Assembly (NCBI RefSeq): GCF_009725235.1
Contig: NZ_WJFC01000234.1
Coordinates: 1-20,387 of the forward strand
Length of the DNA stretch: 20,387 nucleotides
Origin: Scytonema sp. UIC 10036
Lineage (GTDB): Bacteria > Cyanobacteriota > Cyanobacteriia > Cyanobacteriales > Nostocaceae
Reading direction: 5' to 3'
This document shows, piece after piece, positions 1-8,308 of this stretch. How positions within the stretch are numbered: position 1 is the stretch's first letter; the number at the start of each line of letters is the position of its first letter. Below the pieces are notes generated by a model that was given only the letters and a program-made list of their open reading frames with translations, made no database searches and was not told the origin of the DNA. The translations under genes and the position numbers were made by a program.

Positions 1-120
1 ATCTAAAATCCAAAATCTCTTAATCCAAAATCCAAAATCTAAAATCCAAAATCTCTTAATCCAAAATCCAAAATCCAAAATCTAAAATCCAAAATCCAAA
101 ATCCAAAATCCAAAATCTAA
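1..120. repeat. Heptanucleotide (AATCCAA) STRR tract at the 3' end of the MCP gene
   Basis: The stretch consists almost entirely of the 7-bp unit AATCCAA and its variant AATCTAA. Two CTCTT interruptions at 17-21 and 53-57 give a 36-bp higher-order spacing. The last unit, read on the minus strand, supplies the TAG stop of the methyl-accepting protein (117-119). Short tandemly repeated heptamers are typical of heterocystous cyanobacteria. The tract continues to the left edge, so its full length is unknown. Confidence 0.93.
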
Positions 121-2840
121 TTGACTTTAAATTTGCTTGCAGTCATTAACAACTCTTGTGCCATCTTGGATAATTGTTGGAAACCTTCTGCAATTTCATT
201 GGATTCAGCAAATGTTTTCTTGGAGATTTCAGCAACATCTTTCATGGATGTTGTGACGGAAACAGATTGTGCTATTTGTGTTTGTGTGGCTTTTGTAATT
301 TCTTGAAGAAGGTGGCTAATTTCTGCAGTTGCGGCAACAATTTCGTTGAGATTGTGTCGGGTTTCCTTGACTAAACTTGTCCCTTCTAAGACTTGTTGAA
401 TCCCTGTCTCCATTGCAACTGCAACTTCTCCAGTTTCTGCTTGAATTTCTTGGACTAATTTCTCAATTTCTATAGTTGCTGCTGCTGACTGGCGAGATAA
501 TGAACGGACTTCATCTGCTACGACTGCGAAGCCTTTACCATATTCACCCGCACGAGTGGCTTCAATTGCAGCGTTTAATGCTAGAACGTTGGTTTGTGTC
601 GCAAAATTACCAATCAAATTGACGACTTTGGAGATTTTTTGCGAGGATTCACTGAGACGTTTAATCTTTTTACTGGTTTGAGCAACAGTTTCTCGAATTG
701 CTTGAATGGCTTCTACAGTCAAGTTCATTGCGCGATCGCCTGACTCTACTGTCTGGTTTGCTCTTTGCACGGCAACGTTCACCAATTCAGCACTTCCAGC
801 AACCGCTTGGGCGGAGTTGAGCATCTGTTGTAATTCGCTTAAAGCAACTGTAATTTCCTCTGATTGCTGCTGTGCTAAGTTTGTTAATCCTCCCAAAGCA
901 ATGTTGCTACTACCGGAAGTTTGGACGACTTGTTGGGCTGCGTTTTGCAACTGAATGACAATTTGCCGTAGGGCTTGCAGGGTATTGTTGTAAGCATCTG
1001 CTATTGTACCTAGGGTGTCTTCTGTAATGGGTGCGCGTACTGTCAAGTTCCCTGTCAGGGCGGGTTTGACTGCTGTTAAAAGCTGGATGGCTTCTTGTTG
1101 GAATAACTCCTTGGCTGCTTTTTCCCGTTCTGCGGCTTCTGCAAGTTTCACCGACTGTATCTGTAGTTGTTGCAAATATTCTGCTTGTTGTAGGGCTATC
1201 CCTAACTGATCGCCAATGTTTGCTATCAAGCTTACCTCTGATTCTTCCCAATCGCGTGGAGATGAGTTTTGATAAGCTGCGAGTAAACCCCATAATTTTG
1301 AGCCAAAAAAGACGGGAGCAACGATGTAAGCTTTGGCTTCTATCTGCTCTAACATTTCAAGGTAACACGCAGAGTGTTTTGCTTTGTAAACGTCATTGAT
1401 GGCAAAAGTTTCTCCTTTTGCAAAACAACTTCCCAGGGTTTGTTGTAAGTGACTATCTTCCCAAACAGTGTTATTACCAGGTAATACCAGTCTTGTCCAA
1501 CCGTTCCCTACAGATTCTGTCATAAACTCGCCACTCCAATCCGGGTTGAAACGATAAACTCCTACGCGATCGCACCGCAGTAATTGGCGGACTTCTTGGG
1601 TGGTGGTTTTGAAGATACTATCTATATTCGAGGATTGTCGGATGCGGTTGACAATTTTAGTTAACGCTTTTTCTTGTTCGGCTATTTGAGAGAGCTGTTC
1701 GGATTTCACGCTTACTTGTTCGATATACTCGGCTTGGATGACTGCTACACCAAATTGCATCCCAATCTGAGTTAAAAAAGTAATTTCCCAGGATTGCCAT
1801 TCACGAGGTGCAGAATTTTGATACGCCGCGAGCAATCCCCACAATTTTGCCCCAGAGAACACTGGAACAATCATATAAGCTTTAACTTCAAACTGCTCTA
1901 AAATCTCAACATGGCAGGAAAAATGTCCTACTTTATATATGTCATTGACGACAAAGCTTTCGCCTTTGGCATATCGACCCCCTTGTGTTTCTTGCAAGTG
2001 GGTGTCTTCCCAGACTGTTTTGATATCTGGTCCCACAAGCTTCACCCAGCCACTTCCTACAGACTCTGCTAAAAACTCACCACTCCAATCGGGGTTGAAA
2101 CGATAAACTGCAACGCGATCGCATCGCAGCAACTGACGGACTTCTTGAGTTGTGGTTTGGAAAACTCGATCGAGAGCCGATACCCGCAATACCTTGTCGA
2201 TCACTTTTGCTACAGCAATTCTAGCTTGTGTTTGTTGTTGCTGTTGCTTTTGCGATTCAATCTGCTGTAGTCTGTAACTAAATTCTGTTGATATTTGAGA
2301 GAGTAATCCAATCTCTACTTCTTGCCATTGATGGGCTGTTGCACAACAGTTGGCTACCAACAAACCCCAAATTTTACCTTCTACCATAATTGGTACACTC
2401 AAACTCGCTTTGATTTGAAACTTCTCCAGTAGTTGTTTCTGATATGGGGTAAGGTCAATCTGGTTGATATTATCTATGACAACAGGTTCTAAAGAATCTT
2501 GAGTTGGATTTATACCAAAAATCATGGATGGTAAGTTCTCTTCCAATGTTGGTGTCCAACTTGTTAATCTTGCTTCTTCTATAACCACACCAGCTTCAGG
2601 AGAATAAAAGCGGTAAATTAGAACGCGATCGCTACTCAATTTCTCTCTAATTTCTTTTACCGTCACTTTAGCTAGGATATCGATATCCAATGTTTGACGC
2701 ATTTGGACTCTAATTTCCTGTATTTGCTTCCGCCAAAGTCTTAATTGCTCCGAAACTACATTTAATATTATAGTTTCACCAGGTGAATTATTATCTGTAT
2801 TTTGTTCTGATTCTTGATTAACTTGATATAAAGCTGTCAT
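117..2840 (-). CDS. pixJ-like: Soluble methyl-accepting phototaxis receptor with three GAF domains, two of cyanobacteriochrome type (PixJ/PtxD-like)
   Basis: This 907-residue protein has no membrane segment and should be cytoplasmic. GAF1 (about 50-190) has no ligand cysteine. GAF2 (about 220-370) has a Trp277-Glu-Asp279 motif and Cys309-His310 in the context [12 protein letters not shown], the pattern of red/green cyanobacteriochromes such as AnPixJ GAF2. GAF3 (about 402-552) has Trp460-Glu-Asp462 and Cys492, but the following residue is Tyr493 instead of His. A Gln-rich linker (197-205) lies between GAF1 and GAF2. A HAMP-like stretch (about 585-640) and the MCP signalling tip, with [15 protein letters not shown] at 751-765, follow. 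The ATG has a GAGG ribosome site at 2849-2852, 8 nt upstream. The stop codon lies in a heptamer repeat. It is the fifth gene of the pix-like cluster. Light sensing is inferred; family and domain calls are strong. Confidence 0.93.
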   Translation of the reverse strand: MTALYQVNQESEQNTDNNSPGETIILNVVSEQLRLWRKQIQEIRVQMRQTLDIDILAKVTVKEIREKLSSDRVLIYRFYSPEAGVVIEEARLTSWTPTLEENLPSMIFGINPTQDSLEPVVIDNINQIDLTPYQKQLLEKFQIKASLSVPIMVEGKIWGLLVANCCATAHQWQEVEIGLLSQISTEFSYRLQQIESQKQQQQQTQARIAVAKVIDKVLRVSALDRVFQTTTQEVRQLLRCDRVAVYRFNPDWSGEFLAESVGSGWVKLVGPDIKTVWEDTHLQETQGGRYAKGESFVVNDIYKVGHFSCHVEILEQFEVKAYMIVPVFSGAKLWGLLAAYQNSAPREWQSWEITFLTQIGMQFGVAVIQAEYIEQVSVKSEQLSQIAEQEKALTKIVNRIRQSSNIDSIFKTTTQEVRQLLRCDRVGVYRFNPDWSGEFMTESVGNGWTRLVLPGNNTVWEDSHLQQTLGSCFAKGETFAINDVYKAKHSACYLEMLEQIEAKAYIVAPVFFGSKLWGLLAAYQNSSPRDWEESEVSLIANIGDQLGIALQQAEYLQQLQIQSVKLAEAAEREKAAKELFQQEAIQLLTAVKPALTGNLTVRAPITEDTLGTIADAYNNTLQALRQIVIQLQNAAQQVVQTSGSSNIALGGLTNLAQQQSEEITVALSELQQMLNSAQAVAGSAELVNVAVQRANQTVESGDRAMNLTVEAIQAIRETVAQTSKKIKRLSESSQKISKVVNLIGNFATQTNVLALNAAIEATRAGEYGKGFAVVADEVRSLSRQSAAATIEIEKLVQEIQAETGEVAVAMETGIQQVLEGTSLVKETRHNLNEIVAATAEISHLLQEITKATQTQIAQSVSVTTSMKDVAEISKKTFAESNEIAEGFQQLSKMAQELLMTASKFKVN

Positions 2841-2927
2841 AATTTAAACCTCAAATTTTGGATAATTTAGTTGGTAAAATCGAAGCAATACAACTAAAGG
2901 TAATGTTATTTTGGCTCAATTGTAGTT

Positions 2928-3404
2928 TTACCAAATTGAAGATTGCACAATTGCTGACGCATCTAAAGAAATAATCATCTCTTCTGATTGATTGATGAAA
3001 TATCCTTGTAAAAAAGGAGAAATCTGTAAAGAAAAAAATTGGTTATCTGGATACTTCATCTGCGTTGGATCTAATAATTCAATATCCATAAGCTGGCGCA
3101 CCAAAAGCCCTAAAGACTTTCCCTCATATTGCAGAACAATTGTCATGAGCTTTGAAAATAAATTTATCTCGTTAGAAACTGGTGTGTAACCCAGCATCTC
3201 CTCAAGATCCACTACCCACAGCATCTCACCTCGCCAGTTATATGTCCCTACAACACAACTAGGCATTTGAGGAACCGCACATATTTCCATTAATGAGATT
3301 TGAAAGACTTCGATAATATGTTGTAAAGGGATAACAGCGGTATCCTTTAGCCCCAAATGAAAACTTAAAAACTTTTGCTGTATTTCCAGTGCTACTTGTT
3401 TCAT
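2928..3404 (-). CDS. pixI-like: CheW-like adaptor protein (PixI-like)
   Basis: A 158-residue single-domain CheW protein, expected to couple the receptor at 117-2840 to a CheA/PixL kinase outside the window. Visible CheW features include the strand FLSFHLGLKDTAVIPL, the core VVGTYNWRGEMLWVVDLEEML and a C-terminal VRQLMDIELLD segment. I place the start at the ATG 3402-3404. The frame remains open to an ATG at 3468-3470, but those extra 22 codons run into the terminal repeat of the MITE-like element and look nothing like CheW. An AGGAG lies upstream of the chosen start, although 13 nt away, which is rather far. It is separated from the MCP gene by 87 bp and probably co-transcribed with it. It could serve another Che array, but its position argues for this one. 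Confidence 0.88.
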   Translation of the reverse strand: MKQVALEIQQKFLSFHLGLKDTAVIPLQHIIEVFQISLMEICAVPQMPSCVVGTYNWRGEMLWVVDLEEMLGYTPVSNEINLFSKLMTIVLQYEGKSLGLLVRQLMDIELLDPTQMKYPDNQFFSLQISPFLQGYFINQSEEMIISLDASAIVQSSIW

Positions 3405-3417
3405 TCTTGGTAGAAAA

Positions 3418-3422
3418 CTCCT
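3418..3422 (-). promoter_or_regulatory. Putative ribosome binding site supporting the CheW start at 3404
   Basis: AGGAG on the minus strand, 13 nt upstream of the ATG at 3402-3404. It lies outside the MITE-like element and supports the shorter CheW protein over the 180-codon version that starts inside the repeat. The spacing is longer than ideal. Confidence 0.5.
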
Positions 3423-3437
3423 GATTTTTGAAATATA

Positions 3438-3664
3438 TGTGGTAGGGTGGGCATAGAAGCGCCCTGTCAAGGTAAGTCAAAACTTCAGGAAATCAATACC
3501 TCTGCCCCTCTTACCTGGAGCGTACTCTGCGTCTCGGCGGTTAAATAAGTTACTTTTGAACCGCAGAGGCGCTGAGAGCGCAGAGAGAAAAGATGAGGAA
3601 TTACCACTTGAATCAAAATTTTATGAGTCATCTTGACAGGGCTAGCATTGCCCACCCTACAACA
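3438..3664. mobile_element. MITE-like element with about 34-bp imperfect terminal inverted repeats
   Basis: The left end (3438-3471) starts TGTGGTAGGGTGGGCA. The right end (3631-3664), reverse-complemented, starts TGTTGTAGGGTGGGCA. Both continue into a shared GCCCTGTCAAG block. The 227-bp element has no transposase. Its interior holds an imperfect hairpin (left arm 3525-3542, right arm 3559-3585) built from an ACCGCAGAGGCG-type sequence of the kind that recurs in cyanobacterial intergenic DNA. I see no convincing target-site duplication. It separates the cheY-like from the cheW-like gene, and its left repeat ends 34 bp before the CheW start. An open frame inside it (3485-3736, minus) does not look like a gene. 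Confidence 0.75.
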
Positions 3665-3750
3665 AGATTTATGATTCTTGTATAAAAATTCAAACTTCTT
3701 TAAGTACAGATAATATTTACAACTTACAATTGACAAAAAATAATTATTTT

Positions 3751-4110
3751 TTATCTTAATTGCATCAAAGTTTTCAATAAATCTTCTTGATTAATAGGTT
3801 TACAGATATAAGCATCAGCTCCTAGCATAGAACCCCACATCTTATCAACATCAGTGTTTTTAGTCGAGCAAATAACGACCGGAATTTTACTAGTACTGGG
3901 ATTGGCTTTCAATTCTCGACAAATTTCAAAACCACTTTTACCAGGTAAAATTACGTCAAGAAAAATGACATCGGGTTTATTCTTTTCTATCTTCTCCTGA
4001 ACTTCATCACTGTTGGTAGCGCTGACTACAGAGTAACCTGCAGATTGTAGGTAAACTGTCAGCAGTTGCATATCAGTTAAAGCATCGTCAACAACTAAAA
4101 CGGTACCCAT
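3751..4110 (-). CDS. pixH-like: Single-domain CheY-like response regulator (PixH-like)
   Basis: This 119-residue protein is a stand-alone receiver domain. The acidic pocket is Asp8-Asp9, the phosphoacceptor is Asp52 in the context IFLDVILPG, the switch Ser82 lies in VICSTKN, and Lys104 is in CKPI. All residues needed for phosphorylation are present and there is no output domain. In Pix/Ptx clusters such a protein takes phosphate from the CheA/PixL kinase and tunes pilus-driven movement. It sits between the PatA-like gene 154 bp upstream and the CheW gene, with the MITE-like element downstream. No clear ribosome site precedes the ATG. Assignment to PixH rather than another CheY rests on gene order. 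Confidence 0.9.
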   Translation of the reverse strand: MGTVLVVDDALTDMQLLTVYLQSAGYSVVSATNSDEVQEKIEKNKPDVIFLDVILPGKSGFEICRELKANPSTSKIPVVICSTKNTDVDKMWGSMLGADAYICKPINQEDLLKTLMQLR

Positions 4111-4264
4111 AGCAATTACTACTAAATTTCTTTAAAAGACAAAATGGAATCAAACATCACTTGAACTATTAAATGCAAGAGAAATGTTTACAACGTTATT
4201 CTATATTGGTTGATAATTTCGCCAGTAGGTTCAGCAAAAACACTTAGATTCACATAATTTAACA

Positions 4265-5431
4265 TTAATCCTGTTTAAGTGATGGTGCTTGCAAATACTT
4301 CTCTATTGTGGCTATGACTTTATTTGCAACAATAGGTTTGGTAATAAAATCAGTGCAGCCTGCTACCTTAGCACGAACCCTATCAAAAACACCATCACTA
4401 CTTGTTAGAATAATCACAGGTGTGTCAGCCAACATAGAAGTTCGCCGCAACTGACCGCAGATTTCATAGCCATTTGCCACAGGCATAACCAAATCTAAAA
4501 AAATTAGTTCTGGTTTGCTTTGAATAAGTATTGGTAGAGCTTGTACGGAGTCTTCAATTTTTACACACCTTAACCCGTGAGAAAGAAGAATTCCCTCTAG
4601 CATTTGGCATACTTGAGGGCTATCATCAACACAGGCTATCAAGGGAGCAGTTGATTTGATTGATGGGAGAGCAGTTTTTTGAGTTCCACTAACTTGTAAA
4701 GGTAAATCGGGGACTTGTATCAGTTCGATTGTTCCGTTTTGAATGTAAGGAAATAAGGAACGGGTTAGAGGTAGCACACTTTGCTTCATTTTTACTGCTA
4801 AATCCCGCAAAGTGGACTTTCCGTTTAATAAAGTGACAAAATTTTTATAAGTAGATGCACTGACTTGATGCTGGAGTTGTTCTGGTTGTTTCAGTATAGG
4901 TGCTAAGTTAGGAGAGATATGCTCCAAACCTGTTTCTAACCAAGTTTGCCACGAGTCTTGCATAAGTTTCATAGACATATCTACACCCGTGGAACTAAAA
5001 AGCACTTCTAGAGCAGTTGCTTGGTTGCGATCGCAACTTACAGAAGCAAGATTTGCTTGTTGAATTGCGTCAAACAATACTTCTGCAATTGTATTATCAA
5101 CAATTGCTTTGATTTGTTCTCGCTGGATTTGTTCGGTTTTGTATAAATTCGCTAGAAGGCGATAATCCCAATAATCTTTTGATATATCCTCCATGCGTAA
5201 TTGTATTTTTTGTATATTTAGTTCGGGACAGTATCGAGCCATTTGCCTGTACCATCGCCGCAAGGGTTGATCCCCTCCTGTTGCCCAAACAATTCTTCCC
5301 AATCGATAGAAAAAAGTCCACGTCTGTCCCTCAGTATTCTTGATATCTAATTTGCCACTATATTGTAACTGCGTACAAGCTTGAAATTCGCTCAATAACT
5401 TGTTCCATACTAATGGCTCTGATTTATTCAT
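4265..5431 (-). CDS. pixG-like: PatA/PixG-like response regulator (PATAN/DUF4388 domain plus C-terminal receiver), copy 2
   Basis: A 388-residue protein. The N-terminal PATAN region (about 14-120) contains GKLDIKNTEG and FYRLGRIVWATGG. A helical middle part (about 150-240) follows, and residues 264-380 form a receiver with Asp269-Asp270, phosphoacceptor Asp313 (IFLDLVMP), Thr343 and Lys365 (ITKPI). The receiver looks functional. In Synechocystis, PATAN-type CheY regulators have been reported to bind the pilus extension ATPase PilB, so a role in steering type IV pili is likely. The ATG has AAGGA 7 nt upstream (5439-5443). It is a clear paralogue of the gene at 6051-7289, with the same domains and identical YRLGRIVWATGG and DSVQALP blocks. 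PatA itself (heterocyst patterning) is an alternative, but the Che-type context favours a PixG role. Confidence 0.88.
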   Translation of the reverse strand: MNKSEPLVWNKLLSEFQACTQLQYSGKLDIKNTEGQTWTFFYRLGRIVWATGGDQPLRRWYRQMARYCPELNIQKIQLRMEDISKDYWDYRLLANLYKTEQIQREQIKAIVDNTIAEVLFDAIQQANLASVSCDRNQATALEVLFSSTGVDMSMKLMQDSWQTWLETGLEHISPNLAPILKQPEQLQHQVSASTYKNFVTLLNGKSTLRDLAVKMKQSVLPLTRSLFPYIQNGTIELIQVPDLPLQVSGTQKTALPSIKSTAPLIACVDDSPQVCQMLEGILLSHGLRCVKIEDSVQALPILIQSKPELIFLDLVMPVANGYEICGQLRRTSMLADTPVIILTSSDGVFDRVRAKVAGCTDFITKPIVANKVIATIEKYLQAPSLKQD

Positions 5432-6050
5432 ACTTTATTCCTTCTTTATTTCTTTGACTTAGTCATGTAAATTTTCCAATTTTCTGAAATTAGATGTTTT
5501 GGAAAAAAAATAAATAAATACATATAATTTTACCAACTTTATCCGGAGAGCTATCTCTAATACTTGTAGATGTTGGTATATGGTAAGCTATCAATTTTTG
5601 ATTATAAAAAAATCAAAGACCAAGATAGCAGAAGGTATGCTCTAAAGCACAATTTATATTTGTACCTAATAGAGGATAATGTATCTGCTAAAACATTCTT
5701 TGTCGGAAGGTTACCATAGCCCAAAACCAGACGATCTATAGAAACTATCAAGAATCATAAACTTTTCTCAGCCAAGAATAAATCCGTAAAAGCTCTGAAC
5801 TATTATTCTTAGTAGTTTCTGCTTGTTTGAAGCTTTTTATTCTTATCTTTAATTTTTCTAAGTAAATGGTTATCGTAGTTTATGTAGGTAGGACTAAAGC
5901 CCACCACATAAAACTTTTGGTGGGCTTTAGCCCTACCTACGTACAGTTCTACATACAGTTCAAAAATCAAATAGGAGTTCTATAGTTAATCTGACTTCAT
6001 AAAATCTTCAATTATTATTATTGTTTTTAAAACTTGAAAATAAGCACGAG
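5432..6050. other. Gene-free stretch between the two PatA/PixG-like genes
   Basis: About 620 bp of mostly AT-rich sequence. The one clear structure is the long hairpin at 5884-5940, described separately. I see no coding frame of credible composition and no RNA gene I can name. The gap is large for an operon, so the downstream four genes (5431-117) may have their own promoter here; I could not identify one with confidence. Confidence 0.5.
5884..5940. repeat. Long near-perfect inverted repeat (23-bp arms, 11-bp loop)
   Basis: The left arm (5884-5906) and right arm (5918-5940) match over 23 bp with one mismatch. The core reads GGGCTTTAGCCCTACC on the plus strand. It resembles the dispersed palindromes of filamentous cyanobacteria. 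A decayed half-copy, GGCTTTAGCCCTACATACG, occurs at 7647-7665. Transcribed, it would form a very stable hairpin between the two paralogous regulator genes, so it may attenuate read-through or protect an mRNA end. It has no adjacent T-run typical of an intrinsic terminator. Confidence 0.85.
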
Positions 6051-7289
6051 TTAAGAACCCGTCAATGGTAATGTCTGTAAGTGAGATGGGCTTTTACCAG
6101 ACACTCTTGGGCTCTTTAAGTATTTCTGTAAGACACTCATGACTTTATCGGCTGCTATGGGTTTAGTGATAAATTGTGTTGAATTAACCACCTTAGCACG
6201 GACTCTATCTATCAAACCATCACTACCCGTTATGATAATAACAGGTGTGTTAGCAAAGGTAGAAATTCGTCGTAACTGGGCGCATAGCTCATAACCGCTA
6301 ACAACTGGCATCATGAGATCTAAAAAGATGAGGTCTGGCTTTTGCTGAATAATGGTTGGTAATGCTTGTACTGAATCGTGAATTTTAAGAAACCTGAATC
6401 CCTTAGAGGTTATGATTTCTTCTAGCATTTGGCAAACTTGAAGACTATCATCTACACACGCTACAAGTGGTGCTGCTGATTCTACAGATTTGTTAGAGGT
6501 AGGATTATTATTAATTTCTGTTATTAAAGGTAGATCGGGTACTTCCACCAATTCAACAATTCCTTTGTGGATATAAGGCAGTAAAGAACGAGCAACTGAC
6601 AAAGGATTGTGATTCATTTTGACTGCTAAATCCCGTAAGGTATATTTCCCGTTTAGCAGAGCTAGAAAATTTTTGTAGACAGATGGGCTGACTAGTTGTT
6701 GAAGTCGATCTGGTTGACGCAGCAGTGGTGAAGAATCTGGAAAAATATTGACTAAGCTAGCATCAGACCACGTTTTCCAAGAATCTTCAACCTGCTTTAA
6801 TGATAGATCGGCACTTGTGAAGCTAAGAGGTGCTTCTAAGATAATGTCGTGATTGCGTTCTCTACCAAGTACGGTGTTGCCAGTGTTAGAATTTCCAGTC
6901 GCAACAACGTTTACCTGCTGTACTACGTCAAATAACAGTTCAGAGATTGTGTTGTCCACAATCACTTTAATTTGTTCCCGTTTTAATTTCTGTCTTTGAT
7001 ATAAAATGACTAAAAGATTGTAATCCCAGTATTCAATTGATACGTCTTCCACGCGAAACCTGATCTTCTCACAATCTATTTCTGGGCACTGTTGAATCAT
7101 ATGTCTGCGCCAGCGCCGCCATGGATGAGTTCCACCTGTTGCCCATACTATCCGCCCCAGCCGGTAATAAAAGCTCCATGTATTTCCTTGAGAACTTTTT
7201 ATTTCCAATTTGCCATTGTGTTGTAATTGAGAAGATGTAAGAAATTCATTAAGCAGATTTTTCTGATCGATCGCTTCCGAATGGTTCAT
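6051..7289 (-). CDS. pixG-like: PatA/PixG-like response regulator (PATAN/DUF4388 domain plus receiver), copy 1
   Basis: A 412-residue protein, first gene of the pix-like cluster. The PATAN region spans about 14-120 (FYYRLGRIVWATGG near 40-53). A middle region of about 150-255 carries LLNGKYTLRDLAVKM. The receiver spans about 274-392 with Asp280-Asp281, Asp324 (IFLDLMMP), Thr354 and Lys376 (ITKPI), so it should be phosphorylatable. It is 24 residues longer than its paralogue, through an Asn/Gly-rich insert near 131-148 and a C-terminal tail after 393. AGGGA at 7296-7300 precedes the ATG by 6 nt. The pair is best explained by tandem duplication followed by divergence. The likely role is coupling light signals to type IV pilus activity. 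Confidence 0.88.
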   Translation of the reverse strand: MNHSEAIDQKNLLNEFLTSSQLQHNGKLEIKSSQGNTWSFYYRLGRIVWATGGTHPWRRWRRHMIQQCPEIDCEKIRFRVEDVSIEYWDYNLLVILYQRQKLKREQIKVIVDNTISELLFDVVQQVNVVATGNSNTGNTVLGRERNHDIILEAPLSFTSADLSLKQVEDSWKTWSDASLVNIFPDSSPLLRQPDRLQQLVSPSVYKNFLALLNGKYTLRDLAVKMNHNPLSVARSLLPYIHKGIVELVEVPDLPLITEINNNPTSNKSVESAAPLVACVDDSLQVCQMLEEIITSKGFRFLKIHDSVQALPTIIQQKPDLIFLDLMMPVVSGYELCAQLRRISTFANTPVIIITGSDGLIDRVRAKVVNSTQFITKPIAADKVMSVLQKYLKSPRVSGKSPSHLQTLPLTGS

Positions 7290-7331
7290 GCTTTTTCCCT
7301 GTATTTAAAATTTGACCTTTTTACACTCTTA

Positions 7332-7417
7332 ACTACTCCCTTCCCGATCTAAAGTTACCAATTTTGTAGGGTTCTTAGTGCTCGCCATCATTCAACTTTG
7401 GGTACTATCCACCCTAC
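7332..7417. repeat. Diverged 85-bp direct repeat, copy A
   Basis: Starts ACTACTCCCTT and ends CCACCCTAC. The first 34 bp match copy B (7577-7610) at about 28 positions, and a block around TTCAAcTTTG is also shared. Internally, GTAGGGT (7366-7372) and ACCCTAC (7411-7417) can pair, so it may be a small hairpin-forming element upstream of the pix-like cluster. Confidence 0.6.
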
Positions 7418-7576
7418 CCTTTTAGGTAATATAGCTAGTGTTTCGAGAGTAATTGTCAAGTCATTTATAGAGAAGCATTTTTATAAATTTATGTAAAATG
7501 GCAACCCTATTTGGATAGGTACCATTGATTTTACATTACGATACGGCTTAAGCTATTAAGCTTCGCTTATCGCAAT

Positions 7577-7660
7577 ACTACTCCCTTTCTGCTCTAAAAT
7601 TACCGATTTCTATAGGTAGAGCTATCGCGCACGTTCAATTTTGCTTGGCTTTAGCCCTAC
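7577..7660. repeat. Diverged 85-bp direct repeat, copy B
   Basis: Starts with the same 11 bp (ACTACTCCCTT) as copy A, 245 bp further on, and ends AGCCCTAC. Its 3' end (from 7647) also matches the right arm of the 5884-5940 hairpin, which links the two repeat families. Confidence 0.58.
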
Positions 7661-7970
7661 ATACGCCTTAGTAATTGAATGACGAACTAGGAATAAATGA
7701 ACATCAAAACATTACTCTTTTTTTTAGACAGGTAGGATTGCTACGAATCAAAAGTAAAATATGTTTATCCTTAGTTAATCCTATACATTGAATCACTAAA
7801 TTCAATCAGTATAAATTCTGATTTCTTGGGATGTTAAGCAAAAGTTGTGTATGAAGCCTACATCGACTGGATTGACCTGGTTTTGCTCGGAAAAATTATA
7901 AATAGCTTTATGAAAATAATATTGTATCTTTAAGAGTGAATGATAAAATATCAGTCCATTAATTGAGAAG

Positions 7971-8002
7971 AATCCAGAATCCAGAATTCAGAATTCAGAA
8001 TC
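7971..8002. repeat. Short heptamer tract (AATCCAG / AATTCAG)
   Basis: Four and a half 7-bp units: two AATCCAG followed by two AATTCAG and a partial unit. It ends directly against the first of two IS-like hairpins. Confidence 0.85.
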
Positions 8003-8003
8003 T

Positions 8004-8072
8004 CCCCATGAATAAATTCAGGGGATTCAAAGAAGTAGAAATTTTTCTTGCCTCCACGGATAAATCCGGGGG
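8004..8072. mobile_element. Two tandem hairpins of the kind found at IS200/IS605-type ends (possible remnant)
   Basis: Hairpin one (8004-8024) pairs CCCC-a-TGAAT with ATTCA-GGGG around AA. Hairpin two (8051-8072) pairs CC-a-CGGAT with ATCCG-GG around AA. Both share the same layout with compensated arm changes. Such GGATaaATCC stem-loops recall the ends of IS200/IS605-type elements in cyanobacteria, but no tnpA or tnpB reading frame is present. Identification as an element remnant is an inference. Confidence 0.4.
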
Positions 8073-8308
8073 CTTTCAAAAAGGTGCTATCCAGTCCCAT
8101 AACATAGCAGCTGAATTCTGGCGGATGTATTCTGACTACTTTTTCTGGTAAAAATATATGACTTCTTTATTATCATTTTCAATAATAAATGTCTACTTCA
8201 CAATTAGTGACTGCATTTGTAGTAAAATACAGTCATACAATCAACCTTGTTTATGGGAAGCCTCAGAGCAACATCCCACACAGTACACTAGGACTTTTAT
8301 TGTTCTTA

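Noticed and set aside
910..1293. Open frame of 127 codons on the minus strand within the MCP gene
   Set aside because: It is an out-of-frame shadow of the GAF/HAMP part of the MCP; the peptide is Arg/Ser/Thr-rich and unlike any protein.
117..2840. DXCF-type (blue/green) cyanobacteriochrome GAF domains
   Set aside because: No Asp-X-Cys-Phe motif is present; the second-cysteine position is not supported, so the red/green type is the better match.
3485..3736. Open frame of 83 codons on the minus strand
   Set aside because: It lies mostly within the MITE-like element and has no resemblance to a protein family.
7963..8151. Open frame of 62 codons on the plus strand
   Set aside because: Its first third is heptamer repeat and the rest is the twin hairpins; composition is not protein-like.
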